Source: Polynucleobacter sp. AP-Nino-20-G2 (GTDB lineage: Bacteria; Pseudomonadota; Gammaproteobacteria; Burkholderiales; Burkholderiaceae). From it: a stretch of DNA of 64,000 nucleotides. The stretch lies in the NCBI RefSeq assembly GCF_018688235.1, contig NZ_CP061313.1, positions 1,781,130-1,845,129 of the forward strand, read 5' to 3'. Below are positions 52,382 through 61,738 of this stretch, one piece after another (position 1 is the first letter of the stretch; each line of letters starts with the position of its first letter). The position numbers and the translations under genes were made by a program. Under the pieces are notes generated by a model. The model saw only the letters and a program-made list of their open reading frames with translations. It was not told the DNA's origin and ran no database searches.

Positions 52382-53287
52382 TTAAACCAACTGCTGGATG
52401 CCGGCCAGCACCCAACCACCAGGACCCGTCACAGGCTTACTCAAATTCCAAATTTCGGAGAAATTGTTTGCTTGCGCCCCAGCCTGCTCACGAATCATTC
52501 CGGAAAACTGAACACTACAGAAGTAGGCATTGTCCGCGGTCTCAATACCCAATAATTGAGCATTAATAGAAACGACATCAGTTTGATTAAGGCTATCTGC
52601 ACGACCCGAAAGATCCTGCTCAATCGTGGCAAACATTTCAGGGGTCGTAAATTCACGTAAAGCGGCCAAATCACCTTGATCCCACGCCTTTTGTAGCCCG
52701 ACGAAGTATTGTTTAGCGTTCTCCAAAAACGCATATTCATCAAAGCCAGGGGGCAGGGTTGATTGAAATGCGGGCGCCTCTAAAGCAACGCCACCAAATG
52801 CATTGGATGCTGGCGTAAACGCAGGCTCTTGTCTGGTCACTGAATTGTCAGAAGTGCGCTGCATTCCCTGCGAAGGAATATGGGGAGATTGTCCCGCGCC
52901 AGATAAGGCCGGCAGTAATTTTCTAATGAGAAACATCACTACAAAGCCAGCTACAACCGCAATAAATAGCCCGGCAATCAAAGATGCTGCTGCATCGCCT
53001 AGGCCAAAGTGAGATAAGAGATAGCCAATACCAAGTCCTGCAGCCAAGCCACCCAAGATCCCACCCATACCGCCAAAGCGGCTAGGGGTTGGCGCCTGGG
53101 GAGCGGGAGCAGCAGGTTGAGCTTGTTGCACAGGTTTTTGTACAGGTGCCGCCTGTTTTTGAATGGGTGCACTCGGCGCCCTACCAATGCTTCTGCCGCC
53201 ACCCAAACGGGCTGCATCAACATGACCTACGGAAGCAAGTAACAAACTCAGGCTCAAGAACACTGCTTTGAAAAAATGCTTATTCAT
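52382..53287 (-). CDS. Exported Tim44-like domain protein
   Basis: The protein has 301 residues from ATG 53287 (MNKHFFKAVFLSLSLLL); the frame is open 19 codons further but without a signal. The signal peptide ends near VDAA (about residue 25). A Pro/Ala/Gln-rich segment (about 35-75) and a glycine-rich hydrophobic region with a membrane helix (SLIAGLFIAVVAGFVVMFLI, about 125) follow. A Tim44-like domain occupies the last 140 residues (FLENAKQYFVGLQKAWDQGD). Such proteins are common next to ubiE in betaproteobacteria; function unknown, perhaps a membrane-anchored scaffold. Confidence 0.85.
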   Translation of the reverse strand: MNKHFFKAVFLSLSLLLASVGHVDAARLGGGRSIGRAPSAPIQKQAAPVQKPVQQAQPAAPAPQAPTPSRFGGMGGILGGLAAGLGIGYLLSHFGLGDAAASLIAGLFIAVVAGFVVMFLIRKLLPALSGAGQSPHIPSQGMQRTSDNSVTRQEPAFTPASNAFGGVALEAPAFQSTLPPGFDEYAFLENAKQYFVGLQKAWDQGDLAALREFTTPEMFATIEQDLSGRADSLNQTDVVSINAQLLGIETADNAYFCSVQFSGMIREQAGAQANNFSEIWNLSKPVTGPGGWVLAGIQQLV

Positions 53288-53343
53288 ACTTTTATCCCCT
53301 GTTGAACTGCTCTTATTTTTATCTGCTAAAAATTTCAAACTCA

Positions 53344-54087
53344 CTAGTATTTAATACCAATATGCAAGGCAACGATACCCCCAGTCATTCTGTGGGTTTC
53401 AACCTCATCAAAGCCAACCCCCAACATAATGTCTTTAAGGGCTTGGGCATCTGGATGCATCCGAATAGATTCAGCTAAATACCGATAGCTTTCAGAGTCT
53501 TGAGCAATCTTTTCCCCCAACCAAGGGAGCACTTTAAAAGAGTAAGCGTCATATACAGGCTGCAAAAATGCATCCGGCTTTGAAAATTCCAAAACCAATA
53601 CTCGACCGCCTGGCTTAATCACGCGACGCATCTCACCCAGAGCAACATCTTTATGGGTCATATTGCGCAAACCAAAAGCCACTGTGACAACATCAAAATG
53701 GTTGGCTGGAAAAGGAATCTTCTCAGCATCAAACTGAACACAAGGCAAAGCCAATCCTTTGTCCAGGAGGCGATCACGTCCAACACCCAACATAGAAGCG
53801 TTGATATCGCTTAGCCATACCTGCGCTTCCGCATTGTGACCCCAGCCAGCTGCACGAGCGAACGCAGCAGCTAAATCACCTGTGCCGCCAGCAATATCCA
53901 ATACCTTTTGGCCAGGTCGAACTTGAGCGCGAGCAATGGTGATTTTTTTCCACAAACGATGCAAGCCAAAAGACATCAAGTCATTCATCACATCGTACTT
54001 ACTCGCTACTGAGTGAAATACTTCCGCGACCTTGCCAGCTTTTTCAGCTTCATCAACGCTTTGATATCCAAAATGGGTCTTACTCAT
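53344..54087 (-). CDS. ubiE: Demethylubiquinone/demethylmenaquinone C-methyltransferase
   Basis: The protein has 247 residues. Family motifs are THFGYQSVDEAEKAGKVAEV at the start, SKYDVMNDLMSFGLHRLWKK, the SAM loop LDIAGGTGDLAAAF, VAFGLRNMTH, and GRVLVLEFSKPDA. UbiE methylates the ring of ubiquinone intermediates. The DUF971 gene lies 23 bp upstream. Confidence 0.96.
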   Translation of the reverse strand: MSKTHFGYQSVDEAEKAGKVAEVFHSVASKYDVMNDLMSFGLHRLWKKITIARAQVRPGQKVLDIAGGTGDLAAAFARAAGWGHNAEAQVWLSDINASMLGVGRDRLLDKGLALPCVQFDAEKIPFPANHFDVVTVAFGLRNMTHKDVALGEMRRVIKPGGRVLVLEFSKPDAFLQPVYDAYSFKVLPWLGEKIAQDSESYRYLAESIRMHPDAQALKDIMLGVGFDEVETHRMTGGIVALHIGIKY

Positions 54088-54110
54088 ATTTTTACTTTAT
54101 TGAAGAATAC

Positions 54111-54500
54111 TTAATGACTACCGCAAGATTTTCCACCAGCAACACTCATTGGAGTATCACGATCTAAACCAGCGGCAGCTAATTTATCTAGATGTTCTTT
54201 CCATAATTGCTCATAGTTTTCACATAAAAAGTGTAAGTAATCCCAGGAATACAAACCAGAATCATGCCCGTCAGAGAAAGAGGGCTTGAGGGCGTAATGC
54301 CCTACCGGTTCAATGTTAGCGATCAGCACATCCCGTTTACCTGTTTGAAGTGTCTCCTGCCCTGGGCCATGGCCCTGCACTTCAGCAGAAGGCGAGACCA
54401 CTCTCAGAAACTCAAAAGGTAGACGGTAAGTATTGCCGTTGTCATAGCTGAGCTCTAACACTTTAGACTGCTGGTGCACTACGACGTTTGTTGGAATCAT
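54111..54500 (-). CDS. DUF971 (GBBH-like N-terminal) protein
   Basis: The protein has 129 residues with a single domain of the kind found at the N-terminus of gamma-butyrobetaine hydroxylase (LELSYDNGNTYRLPFEFLRV and LKPSFSDGHDSGLYSWDYL). A lone cysteine near the end (KSCGSH) may bind metal. Bacterial single-domain members are linked to Fe-S or electron-transfer genes, but function is unproven. The gene overlaps the stop of the large oxidoreductase by 1 bp and leads into ubiE. Confidence 0.88.
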   Translation of the reverse strand: MIPTNVVVHQQSKVLELSYDNGNTYRLPFEFLRVVSPSAEVQGHGPGQETLQTGKRDVLIANIEPVGHYALKPSFSDGHDSGLYSWDYLHFLCENYEQLWKEHLDKLAAAGLDRDTPMSVAGGKSCGSH

Positions 54501-57500
54501 TAAACCAATACCCTCTCAATACCACCCTGATTAGCCTTGGTCACATAGTCCTGCATCCAGTCATCGCCTAATAATTTTTGAGCCATCTCAACCACGATGT
54601 AATCGGCAGTCGTATCGCTATCAGCATCAAAACGGGTCAAACCTTGCAGGCAAGATGGGCAACTCGTCAGCACCTTAACTTCGCCTGTAAAGTCACCTTT
54701 ACGCAAATCATTCGCGCCCTTTTCCATTTCAATCTGCTTACGGAAACGTACTTGTGTAGAGATATCAGGACGCGTTACTGCCAGCGTTCCAGACTCACCA
54801 CAACAACGATCATTCTTCTGAATCGCATTGCCGTCTTCCAATTGAATTAATTCATTCACCGTTTTAATGGGATCCTGTAATTTCATCGGGGAGTGACAAG
54901 GATCGTGATACATGTACTTCACGCCAGTGACGTTAGCAAGTTTGACGCCCTTCTCCAGCAAGTATTCATGAATATCAATGATGCGGCAGCCCGGGAAAAT
55001 CTGCTCAAACTGATAACCCGCCAACTGGTCATAACAAGTACCGCATGACACTACAACCGTCTTGATATCCAAATAATTCAGAGTATTGGCAACGCGATGG
55101 AAAAGCACGCGATTGTCCGTAATCATTTTCTCGGCTTTATCAAAGTCACCATTGCCACGCTGAGGATATCCACAGCAGAGGTAGCCTGGAGGCAATACAG
55201 TTTGCACGCCCACATTCCACAACATTGCTTGCGTTGCTAAGCCAACCTGAGAAAACAATCGTTCTGATCCACAACCCGGGAAATAAAACACTGCCTCAGT
55301 ATCGGCAGAGGTTGTTTTTGGATCCCGAATAATCGGTACGTAATTTGCATCCTCAATATCGAGCAATGCACGCGCAGTCTTCTTAGGAAGATTGCCGGGC
55401 ATCTTCTTATTGACGAAGAAAATCACCTGCTCTTTGATATTTGGCTTAGTGACAGTCGCCGGTGGATGCGCAGTTTGCTTACGAGCTAGCTTGCGGAATA
55501 CATCATTGCCTAAACGTTGCAGCTTATAACCCCAACCAATCATGGTCTTACGAGCTAACTTGATTGTGTCTGGATCAGTAGCATTCAAGAAGAGCATGGA
55601 TGCTGCTGTTCCTGGGTTAAAGCGCTGTTGCCCCATCTTGCGTAATAAGTTACGCATATTCATGGTGACATCACCGAAGTCAATCTTCACTGGACATGGA
55701 GTCAAACACTTATGACACACAGTGCAATGCGCAGCAACGTCATCAAACATTTCCCAATGGCGAATGGATACACCACGGCGAGTTTGCTCTTCGTAGAGGA
55801 AAGCCTCAATCAGCAATGAAGTAGCCAAGATTTTGTCGCGAGGACTGTAGAGTAAATTCGCACGTGGCACATGCGTTGAGCAGACGGGTTTACATTTGCC
55901 GCAACGCAAGCAATCTTTCACGCTATCGGCGATTGCACCAATATCACTTTGTTGCATGATGATGGATTCGTGACCCATCAAGCCAAAACTCGGCGTGTAA
56001 GCCATGCTGAGATCAGCATGCGGCATCAACTTACCTTTATTAAATCGTCCATCTGGATCCACGCGCTTCTTGTAAGCACGGAAATCTTTCAACTCATCTT
56101 CGGTGAGGTACTCTAATTTGGTAATACCAATACCATGCTCACCAGAAATCACGCCATCTAATGAGCGAGCTAATTTCATAATCCGATCTACCGCACGATG
56201 CGCATCTTGCAGCATCTCGTAGTCATCAGAGTTCACGGGAATATTGGTATGAACGTTGCCATCCCCCGCATGCATATGCAATGCCACAAATACACGCTTA
56301 CGCAAAATGTTTTTATGGATAGCTTCCAGCTCATTTAAGATGGGTTCAAAAGCTAGTCCACCAAAAATAATTCTGAGCTCGGAGCGCACTTCAGATTTCC
56401 AAGAAGCGCGCAAACTGTAGTTTTGTAAATCCGGGAAGTGGGTATCCATCTGCGCCAACCACTCAGACCAACGTGCCCGTACTCCAGCAATTAACTCAAG
56501 CGCTTGCTGAACACGATCACCCAAAATTTCCGCGGTTGGTATTTCGTAATCTTCAGTGGCTTTACCTAATGGCAACGCACTCTTTTTCAAGAATGATTCG
56601 AGACCATCCAATACTTGTAGCTTGTTCTTAAGGGACAGTTCGATATTGATACGCTCAATACCTTCGGTGTACTCACCCATACGTGGCAAGGGGATCACCA
56701 CGTCTTCGTTAATCTTGAACGCATTGGTATGACGCGCAATGGCGGCAGTTCGCGCCCGGTCCAGCCAAAACTTTTTACGCGCTTCAGCGCTGACCGCAAC
56801 AAAACCTTCACCCACACGGTTATTGGACATGCGCACGACTTCACTAGTGGCCGCGGCAACCGCCTCTTCATCATCGCCAGCGATATCACCGATCAATACC
56901 ATTTTTGGCAAGCTGTTGCGCTTGGATTTTGTGGAATAACCGACCGCCCTTAAATAGCGATCATCCAAATGCTCTAAGCCAGCTAAGATTGGTCCACCGT
57001 CTTTACTTAGGCCATCAAGATAAGCCTTAATCTCCACAATGCTAGGAATAGCTTCTTGCGCCTGACCAAAAAACTCCAGACAAACTGTTCGCATGAACTT
57101 TGGCATGCGATGCAAGATCCAGGTTGCACTGGTAATTAAACCGTCGCAGCCTTCTTTCTGAACGCCAGGTAAGCCTGATAAAAATTTATCAGTCACATCC
57201 TTACCTAAACCTTCTTTGCGGAAACGCTTTCCTTCGACCTCAAGAATTTCTGTTTTGAGAATACGCTCGCCTGGCTCACTTAAGCCATCAGACCAAGTCA
57301 ACTGAAAGCGCACTTTTTCTACAACGTGAATTTTTCCAAGATTGTGATCAAGACGCTCGATATCTAACCAATTGCCCTCTGGATCAACCATGCGCCAGCT
57401 GGCCAAGTTATCCAAAGCAGTACCCCAGAGAACCGCCTTTTTACCGCCAGCATTCATTGCGATATTGCCGCCAATACAACTTGCATCGGCAGAGGTAGGA

Positions 57501-58339
57501 TCAACCGCAAACACAAGCCCAGCATGCTCTGCAGCGTCAGAGACCCGACGCGTCACCACGCCAGCGCCAGTGAAAATTGTCGATACTTCGTGATCAACAC
57601 CCGGCAAACGTTTGCTCTTCACGCCATCGATATCTTGCAATTTTTCAGTGTTGATTACAGCCGACATTGCATAGAGTGGAATAGCGCCACCGGTATAACC
57701 AGTACCACCTCCACGTGGAATGATGGTTAAGCCCAATTCGATACAAGCCTTCACCAATCCAGGAATTTCAGATTCATAGTCAGGCTTTAGAACAACCAGT
57801 GGAAACTCGACACGCCAATCAGTCGCATCTGTTACGTGCGCAGCACGAGACACGCCATCAAAGCAAATATTGTCAGAGGCAGTGTGACGCCCAAGCTCTT
57901 TGCGAGCGCGCTTCCGAATTTCAGTAACTTCTTTAAAACCCTGCTCAAAACTTTCCACAGCGCGATGCGCGGCATTTAATAAAACTTGAACCTGCTCGAC
58001 AGAATCTCCGCTGGATCGTTTTTTCACTTCACCAAGGCGATGCCACAAAGCATCAATCAGCAATTGACGACGATTGGCGTTATCTAACAAATCATCTTGC
58101 AAGAAAGGGTTGCGCTGAACCACCCAAATATCACCCAACACCTCAAAGAGCATCCGAGCGGAACGTCCAGTGCGGCGCACCCCACGCAAATCGTTCAGAA
58201 CGCGCCATGACTCCTCGCCTAGTAGGCGAATAACGATTTCTCGATCAGAAAAAGAGGTGTAGTTGTAGGGGATTTCACGAAGGCGGGGTGAACCCGCATC
58301 GGAATCTAGCAACTGGTTCAAAGCTAATGGAGCGTTCAT
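54500..58339 (-). CDS. Giant FAD/Fe-S dehydrogenase (DUF3683 + FAD-linked oxidase + GlcF-like fusion)
   Basis: The protein has 1279 residues. Segments in order are: an N-terminal DUF3683-type region (about 1-150); an FAD-binding PCMH domain (about 180-400) with IIPRGGGTGYTGGAIPLY; a FAD-oxidase C domain (about 450-770) with HMHAGDGNVHTNIPV and SGEHGIGITKLEYL; and two [4Fe-4S] motifs, CLRCGKCKPVCSTHVP near 808 and CTVCHKCLTPCP near 868. Two CCG domains follow (GCGSERLF, CCGYPQRG, CGTCYDQL; then CCGESGTLAV and CPSC) at about 1020-1230. This joins GlcD-like and GlcF-like parts of glycolate oxidase or D-lactate dehydrogenase. The substrate, a 2-hydroxyacid, is inferred. Confidence 0.92.
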   Translation of the reverse strand: MNAPLALNQLLDSDAGSPRLREIPYNYTSFSDREIVIRLLGEESWRVLNDLRGVRRTGRSARMLFEVLGDIWVVQRNPFLQDDLLDNANRRQLLIDALWHRLGEVKKRSSGDSVEQVQVLLNAAHRAVESFEQGFKEVTEIRKRARKELGRHTASDNICFDGVSRAAHVTDATDWRVEFPLVVLKPDYESEIPGLVKACIELGLTIIPRGGGTGYTGGAIPLYAMSAVINTEKLQDIDGVKSKRLPGVDHEVSTIFTGAGVVTRRVSDAAEHAGLVFAVDPTSADASCIGGNIAMNAGGKKAVLWGTALDNLASWRMVDPEGNWLDIERLDHNLGKIHVVEKVRFQLTWSDGLSEPGERILKTEILEVEGKRFRKEGLGKDVTDKFLSGLPGVQKEGCDGLITSATWILHRMPKFMRTVCLEFFGQAQEAIPSIVEIKAYLDGLSKDGGPILAGLEHLDDRYLRAVGYSTKSKRNSLPKMVLIGDIAGDDEEAVAAATSEVVRMSNNRVGEGFVAVSAEARKKFWLDRARTAAIARHTNAFKINEDVVIPLPRMGEYTEGIERINIELSLKNKLQVLDGLESFLKKSALPLGKATEDYEIPTAEILGDRVQQALELIAGVRARWSEWLAQMDTHFPDLQNYSLRASWKSEVRSELRIIFGGLAFEPILNELEAIHKNILRKRVFVALHMHAGDGNVHTNIPVNSDDYEMLQDAHRAVDRIMKLARSLDGVISGEHGIGITKLEYLTEDELKDFRAYKKRVDPDGRFNKGKLMPHADLSMAYTPSFGLMGHESIIMQQSDIGAIADSVKDCLRCGKCKPVCSTHVPRANLLYSPRDKILATSLLIEAFLYEEQTRRGVSIRHWEMFDDVAAHCTVCHKCLTPCPVKIDFGDVTMNMRNLLRKMGQQRFNPGTAASMLFLNATDPDTIKLARKTMIGWGYKLQRLGNDVFRKLARKQTAHPPATVTKPNIKEQVIFFVNKKMPGNLPKKTARALLDIEDANYVPIIRDPKTTSADTEAVFYFPGCGSERLFSQVGLATQAMLWNVGVQTVLPPGYLCCGYPQRGNGDFDKAEKMITDNRVLFHRVANTLNYLDIKTVVVSCGTCYDQLAGYQFEQIFPGCRIIDIHEYLLEKGVKLANVTGVKYMYHDPCHSPMKLQDPIKTVNELIQLEDGNAIQKNDRCCGESGTLAVTRPDISTQVRFRKQIEMEKGANDLRKGDFTGEVKVLTSCPSCLQGLTRFDADSDTTADYIVVEMAQKLLGDDWMQDYVTKANQGGIERVLV

Positions 58340-58473
58340 AGCGTCATATTTGATAAATATGCATTTTAATTGAGGGATCCTGATATTGGCAGGAAACGAA
58401 GAAAGATGCTGGCTGGAGGGATAAACCCTTGCAAATCTAAGGGCTTAGAGGCCATTCATGGTACGCTCATCGC

Positions 58474-59994
58474 ATGGCAACGAACTATTTAAAGAAAATT
58501 TTATCGGCCCGTGTCTACGATGTGGCCAGGGAAACAGAACTTCAGCTAGCCCCCGAACTCACTAAGCGCTTAGGCAACCAGGTTTTGCTCAAAAGAGAGG
58601 ATAACCAGCCGGTTTTCTCCTTCAAACTGCGTGGCGCCTATAACAAAATGGCCCATTTACCCCCGGAAGCCCTAAAACGGGGCGTCATTGCGGCCTCCGC
58701 AGGCAACCACGCTCAAGGGGTTGCCCTCTCGGCAGCAAAAATGAAGTGCAAAGCAGTAATCGTGATGCCCCTCACCACTCCAAGCGTCAAAATTGATGCC
58801 GTGAAGGCTCGAGGCGGATCCTGGGTTGAAGTGATCCTGCATGGCGAATCCTATAGCGATGCCTTCAAGCATTCTGAGCTTTTAGAGAAAAAACGAGGGC
58901 TCACCTTCGTTCACCCCTTTGATGATCCAGATGTCATTGCTGGGCAAGGCACTATTGCCCAAGAAATCTTTCAACAATACCAAGAGCCAATTGACGCCAT
59001 TTTTGTCGCAATCGGTGGTGGTGGCTTAATTGCTGGCATTGGCGAGTACGTCAAAGCGGTAAGCCCAAAGACCAAAGTGATTGGCGTTCAATCGGTCGAC
59101 TCTGATGCTATGAGAAGATCGCTCGCAGCAAATAAGCGCATTGAGATGAAGGATGTTGGCCTCTTCTCTGATGGCACGGCCGTTAAGCTTGTTGGCAAAG
59201 AAACCTTCAGGATCTGTAAACGCGTTGTCGATGACATCGTCACAGTAGATACCGATGAAATCTGCGCAGCAATTAATGATGTCTTTACAGATACGCGCAG
59301 TATCCTTGAACCAGCCGGCGCTTTGGCGATTGCAGGGATGAAGAAATATGTTGAAAAGCATCGCCTGAAAAAGAAAACATTAGTAGCCATCGCTTGTGGC
59401 GCCAATATGAACTTCAGCCGCTTGCGCTTTGTTGCTGAACGCGCTGACGTTGGTGAATTCCGCGAAGCGGTTTTCGCAGTCACTATTCCTGAGGAGCGCG
59501 GTTCCTTCCGGCGCTTCTGCGAACTACTCGGCAATCGCAATGTCACCGAATTTAACTATCGTATCGCCGATCAAAGTGAAGCGCACATCTTTGTAGGCAT
59601 CGGCACACAAAAGGCAACAGACAGCGCGGCGATTGCAAAGCATTTCCGCAAGGCAAAATTTGCCACGATTGATCTCACGCATGATGAGTTAGCCAAGTCA
59701 CACCTGCGTCATATGGTTGGTGGCCGCTCAACACTTGCCAAAGATGAATTGCTCTATCGCTTTGAATTTCCGGAGCGCCCAGGCGCTCTGATGAAGTTCC
59801 TCACTAGCATGGCGCCAAATTGGAATATCAGCTTGTTCCACTATCGCAATCACGGCGCCGACTATGGCCGCATCTTGGTGGGCATTCAAGTACCTAAAAA
59901 TGAACAGAAGAAATTTCAGAACTTCTTAGCCTCACTCGGTTATCCACATTGGAATGAAACCGATAACCCAGCTTATCGTCTGTTCTTGAAATAA
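58474..59994 (+). CDS. ilvA: Threonine ammonia-lyase, biosynthetic (long form)
   Basis: The protein has 506 residues. The PLP lysine is Lys51 in FSFKLRGAYN, and the glycine loop is AIGGGGLIAGIG near residue 180. Two C-terminal ACT-like subdomains (about 330-505; AVFAVTIPEERGSFRRFCEL and FPERPGALMKFLTSM) are the allosteric isoleucine/valine sensors. It makes 2-oxobutanoate, the first step to isoleucine. It overlaps the 5'-nucleotidase start by 1 bp, so the ilvA-nucleotidase-queF trio is probably one unit. Confidence 0.95.
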   Translation: MATNYLKKILSARVYDVARETELQLAPELTKRLGNQVLLKREDNQPVFSFKLRGAYNKMAHLPPEALKRGVIAASAGNHAQGVALSAAKMKCKAVIVMPLTTPSVKIDAVKARGGSWVEVILHGESYSDAFKHSELLEKKRGLTFVHPFDDPDVIAGQGTIAQEIFQQYQEPIDAIFVAIGGGGLIAGIGEYVKAVSPKTKVIGVQSVDSDAMRRSLAANKRIEMKDVGLFSDGTAVKLVGKETFRICKRVVDDIVTVDTDEICAAINDVFTDTRSILEPAGALAIAGMKKYVEKHRLKKKTLVAIACGANMNFSRLRFVAERADVGEFREAVFAVTIPEERGSFRRFCELLGNRNVTEFNYRIADQSEAHIFVGIGTQKATDSAAIAKHFRKAKFATIDLTHDELAKSHLRHMVGGRSTLAKDELLYRFEFPERPGALMKFLTSMAPNWNISLFHYRNHGADYGRILVGIQVPKNEQKKFQNFLASLGYPHWNETDNPAYRLFLK

Positions 59995-60902
59995 TGTCAT
60001 ACACACTCAGCGGAAAACTTGTCGTAGCGATTTCATCACGCGCACTCTTTGACTTCGAAGAAGAGAACCGTATCTTTGAATCGACTGATGACAGCGCTTA
60101 TATGAAATTGCAATTGGAGCGTTTATCCAAAGCAGCTCAGACAGGCGTGGCTTTCCCGCTAGTGAAGAAACTATTAGCATTCAATGAAGAAGGTGAGCAA
60201 CGTGTTGAAGTGGTCATACTGTCTCGCAATGATCCCGTAAGCGGTCTGAGAGTTTTCCGTTCCGCCGAACACCATGGCTTGCATCTAGAGCGTGGCGTGT
60301 TCACTCGTGGGCGCCCACCTTATCATTACCTCCGCTCGCTGCATGCCAACTTATTTCTCTCGGCAAACGAGGATGATGTTCGCGCCACTATTGATGCAGG
60401 ATTTCCTGCCGCGCGCGTATATCCAGAGTCCAGCAAAACTGCGGAGTCACATCCCAATGAAATCCGCATCGCATTTGACGGAGATGCCGTTCTCTTTTCA
60501 GATGAAGCGGAACAAGTATTTCAGAGCGAAGGCTTAGTTGCCTTTGTAGATCATGAAAGCAAGAAGGCCGACATTCCTTTACCGCCAGGCCCCTTCAAAC
60601 CCTTATTAGAAGCATTGCATCGCTTGCAACGCTCCACCAGTGAAAAGGGGATGCGTATCCGCACTGCGCTCGTAACCGCTCGCTCTGCACCCGCACATGA
60701 ACGCGCTATCCGCACCCTGATGGCATGGGGAGTTGATGTCGATGAGGCGATGTTCTTAGGCGGCCTCTCTAAGAGCGAATTCCTCCGCGAATTCGAACCA
60801 GACTTTTTCTTTGATGATCAAACAGGTCACTGCCAATCTGCCGCATCGGTAGCGCCTACCGGTCACGTTGTATCTGGCGTATCCAATAAGCCTAAAGACT
60901 AA
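59994..60902 (+). CDS. 5'-nucleotidase (PF06189 type)
   Basis: The protein has 302 residues. It matches the bacterial family of cytosolic 5'-nucleotidases: SSRALFDFEEENRIFE, SRNDPVSGLRVFRS, FTRGRPPYHYLRSL, IAFDGDAVLFSDEAEQVF (a HAD-like acidic motif) and FFDDQTGHCQSA. Dephosphorylation of nucleoside monophosphates would be its role; substrate preference is unknown. It lies between ilvA and queF (8-bp gap to queF). Confidence 0.85.
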   Translation: MSYTLSGKLVVAISSRALFDFEEENRIFESTDDSAYMKLQLERLSKAAQTGVAFPLVKKLLAFNEEGEQRVEVVILSRNDPVSGLRVFRSAEHHGLHLERGVFTRGRPPYHYLRSLHANLFLSANEDDVRATIDAGFPAARVYPESSKTAESHPNEIRIAFDGDAVLFSDEAEQVFQSEGLVAFVDHESKKADIPLPPGPFKPLLEALHRLQRSTSEKGMRIRTALVTARSAPAHERAIRTLMAWGVDVDEAMFLGGLSKSEFLREFEPDFFFDDQTGHCQSAASVAPTGHVVSGVSNKPKD

Positions 60903-60910
60903 ATAAATCC

Positions 60911-61738
60911 ATGGCAACACTTCCACTAGGTCAAGCTTCGCAATATCCAGACCGATATGATCCCAGTCTATTATTCCCAATTCCTCGATCCGAAAATCGA
61001 CTGAAGTTAGACATCAAACCAAATCAAGCCCTGCCCTTTGTCGGGGTAGATATTTGGAATGCCTTTGAACTCAGCTGGCTCAATAAAAAAGGGAAGCCAC
61101 AAATTGCTCTAGCAGAATTTCAAGTGCCGGCAGATTCGCCAAATATGATTGAATCAAAATCGTTCAAGCTCTATCTCAATAGCTTGAATAGCGCTCGTTT
61201 CGAAGATGAACATGAAGTACGCGAGAGATTAATAAGCGATCTATCTGCCGTTGCCGGTAGCGCAGTTTCTACACGCATCAACCCAACTGAGTTAGTCGCC
61301 AAAAAGGGTATGCGAGAAATGAGTGGGGTCTTAATGGATCGTCTCGATATTGAGATAGACCCCAGCTTAACTGCTGATCCCGCCTTGCTTGAAGTGAATG
61401 AATCTTTTGGGCCCATTGAGCAATGCTTGGTCTCTCATTTACTGAAATCAAACTGCCCCGTTACCGGTCAACCGGATTGGGCTAGCGTGGAAATTCGCTA
61501 TCAGGGCAGACCAATTTTGGAAGAGGGCTTGCTGCGTTACCTCATTGGCTTTAGGCAACTTGGTGAGTTCCATGAGCATTGCGTCGAAACCATCTTCTGT
61601 GACATCAAACGTCAATGCAAGCCAGAGAAGCTCTCAGTCTACGCGCGCTATACCCGTCGCGGCGGTTTGGATATCAACCCCTTCCGCACCGATCACAATG
61701 CGCCATGGCCAGACAATACCCGTCACGCCAGACAATAA
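60911..61738 (+). CDS. queF: NADPH-dependent 7-cyano-7-deazaguanine reductase QueF
   Basis: The protein has 275 residues, the long, two-domain (E. coli-like) form of this tunnel-fold enzyme. It makes preQ1, a step of queuosine synthesis for tRNA. The nucleophilic cysteine is Cys182 in SNCPVTGQPDWASV, and the aspartate that follows, Asp189, is the likely acid. QueF motif E-x-KS-x-K is read in IESKSFKLYLNSLN. Its stop codon abuts that of the convergent hypothetical gene. Confidence 0.94.
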   Translation: MATLPLGQASQYPDRYDPSLLFPIPRSENRLKLDIKPNQALPFVGVDIWNAFELSWLNKKGKPQIALAEFQVPADSPNMIESKSFKLYLNSLNSARFEDEHEVRERLISDLSAVAGSAVSTRINPTELVAKKGMREMSGVLMDRLDIEIDPSLTADPALLEVNESFGPIEQCLVSHLLKSNCPVTGQPDWASVEIRYQGRPILEEGLLRYLIGFRQLGEFHEHCVETIFCDIKRQCKPEKLSVYARYTRRGGLDINPFRTDHNAPWPDNTRHARQ

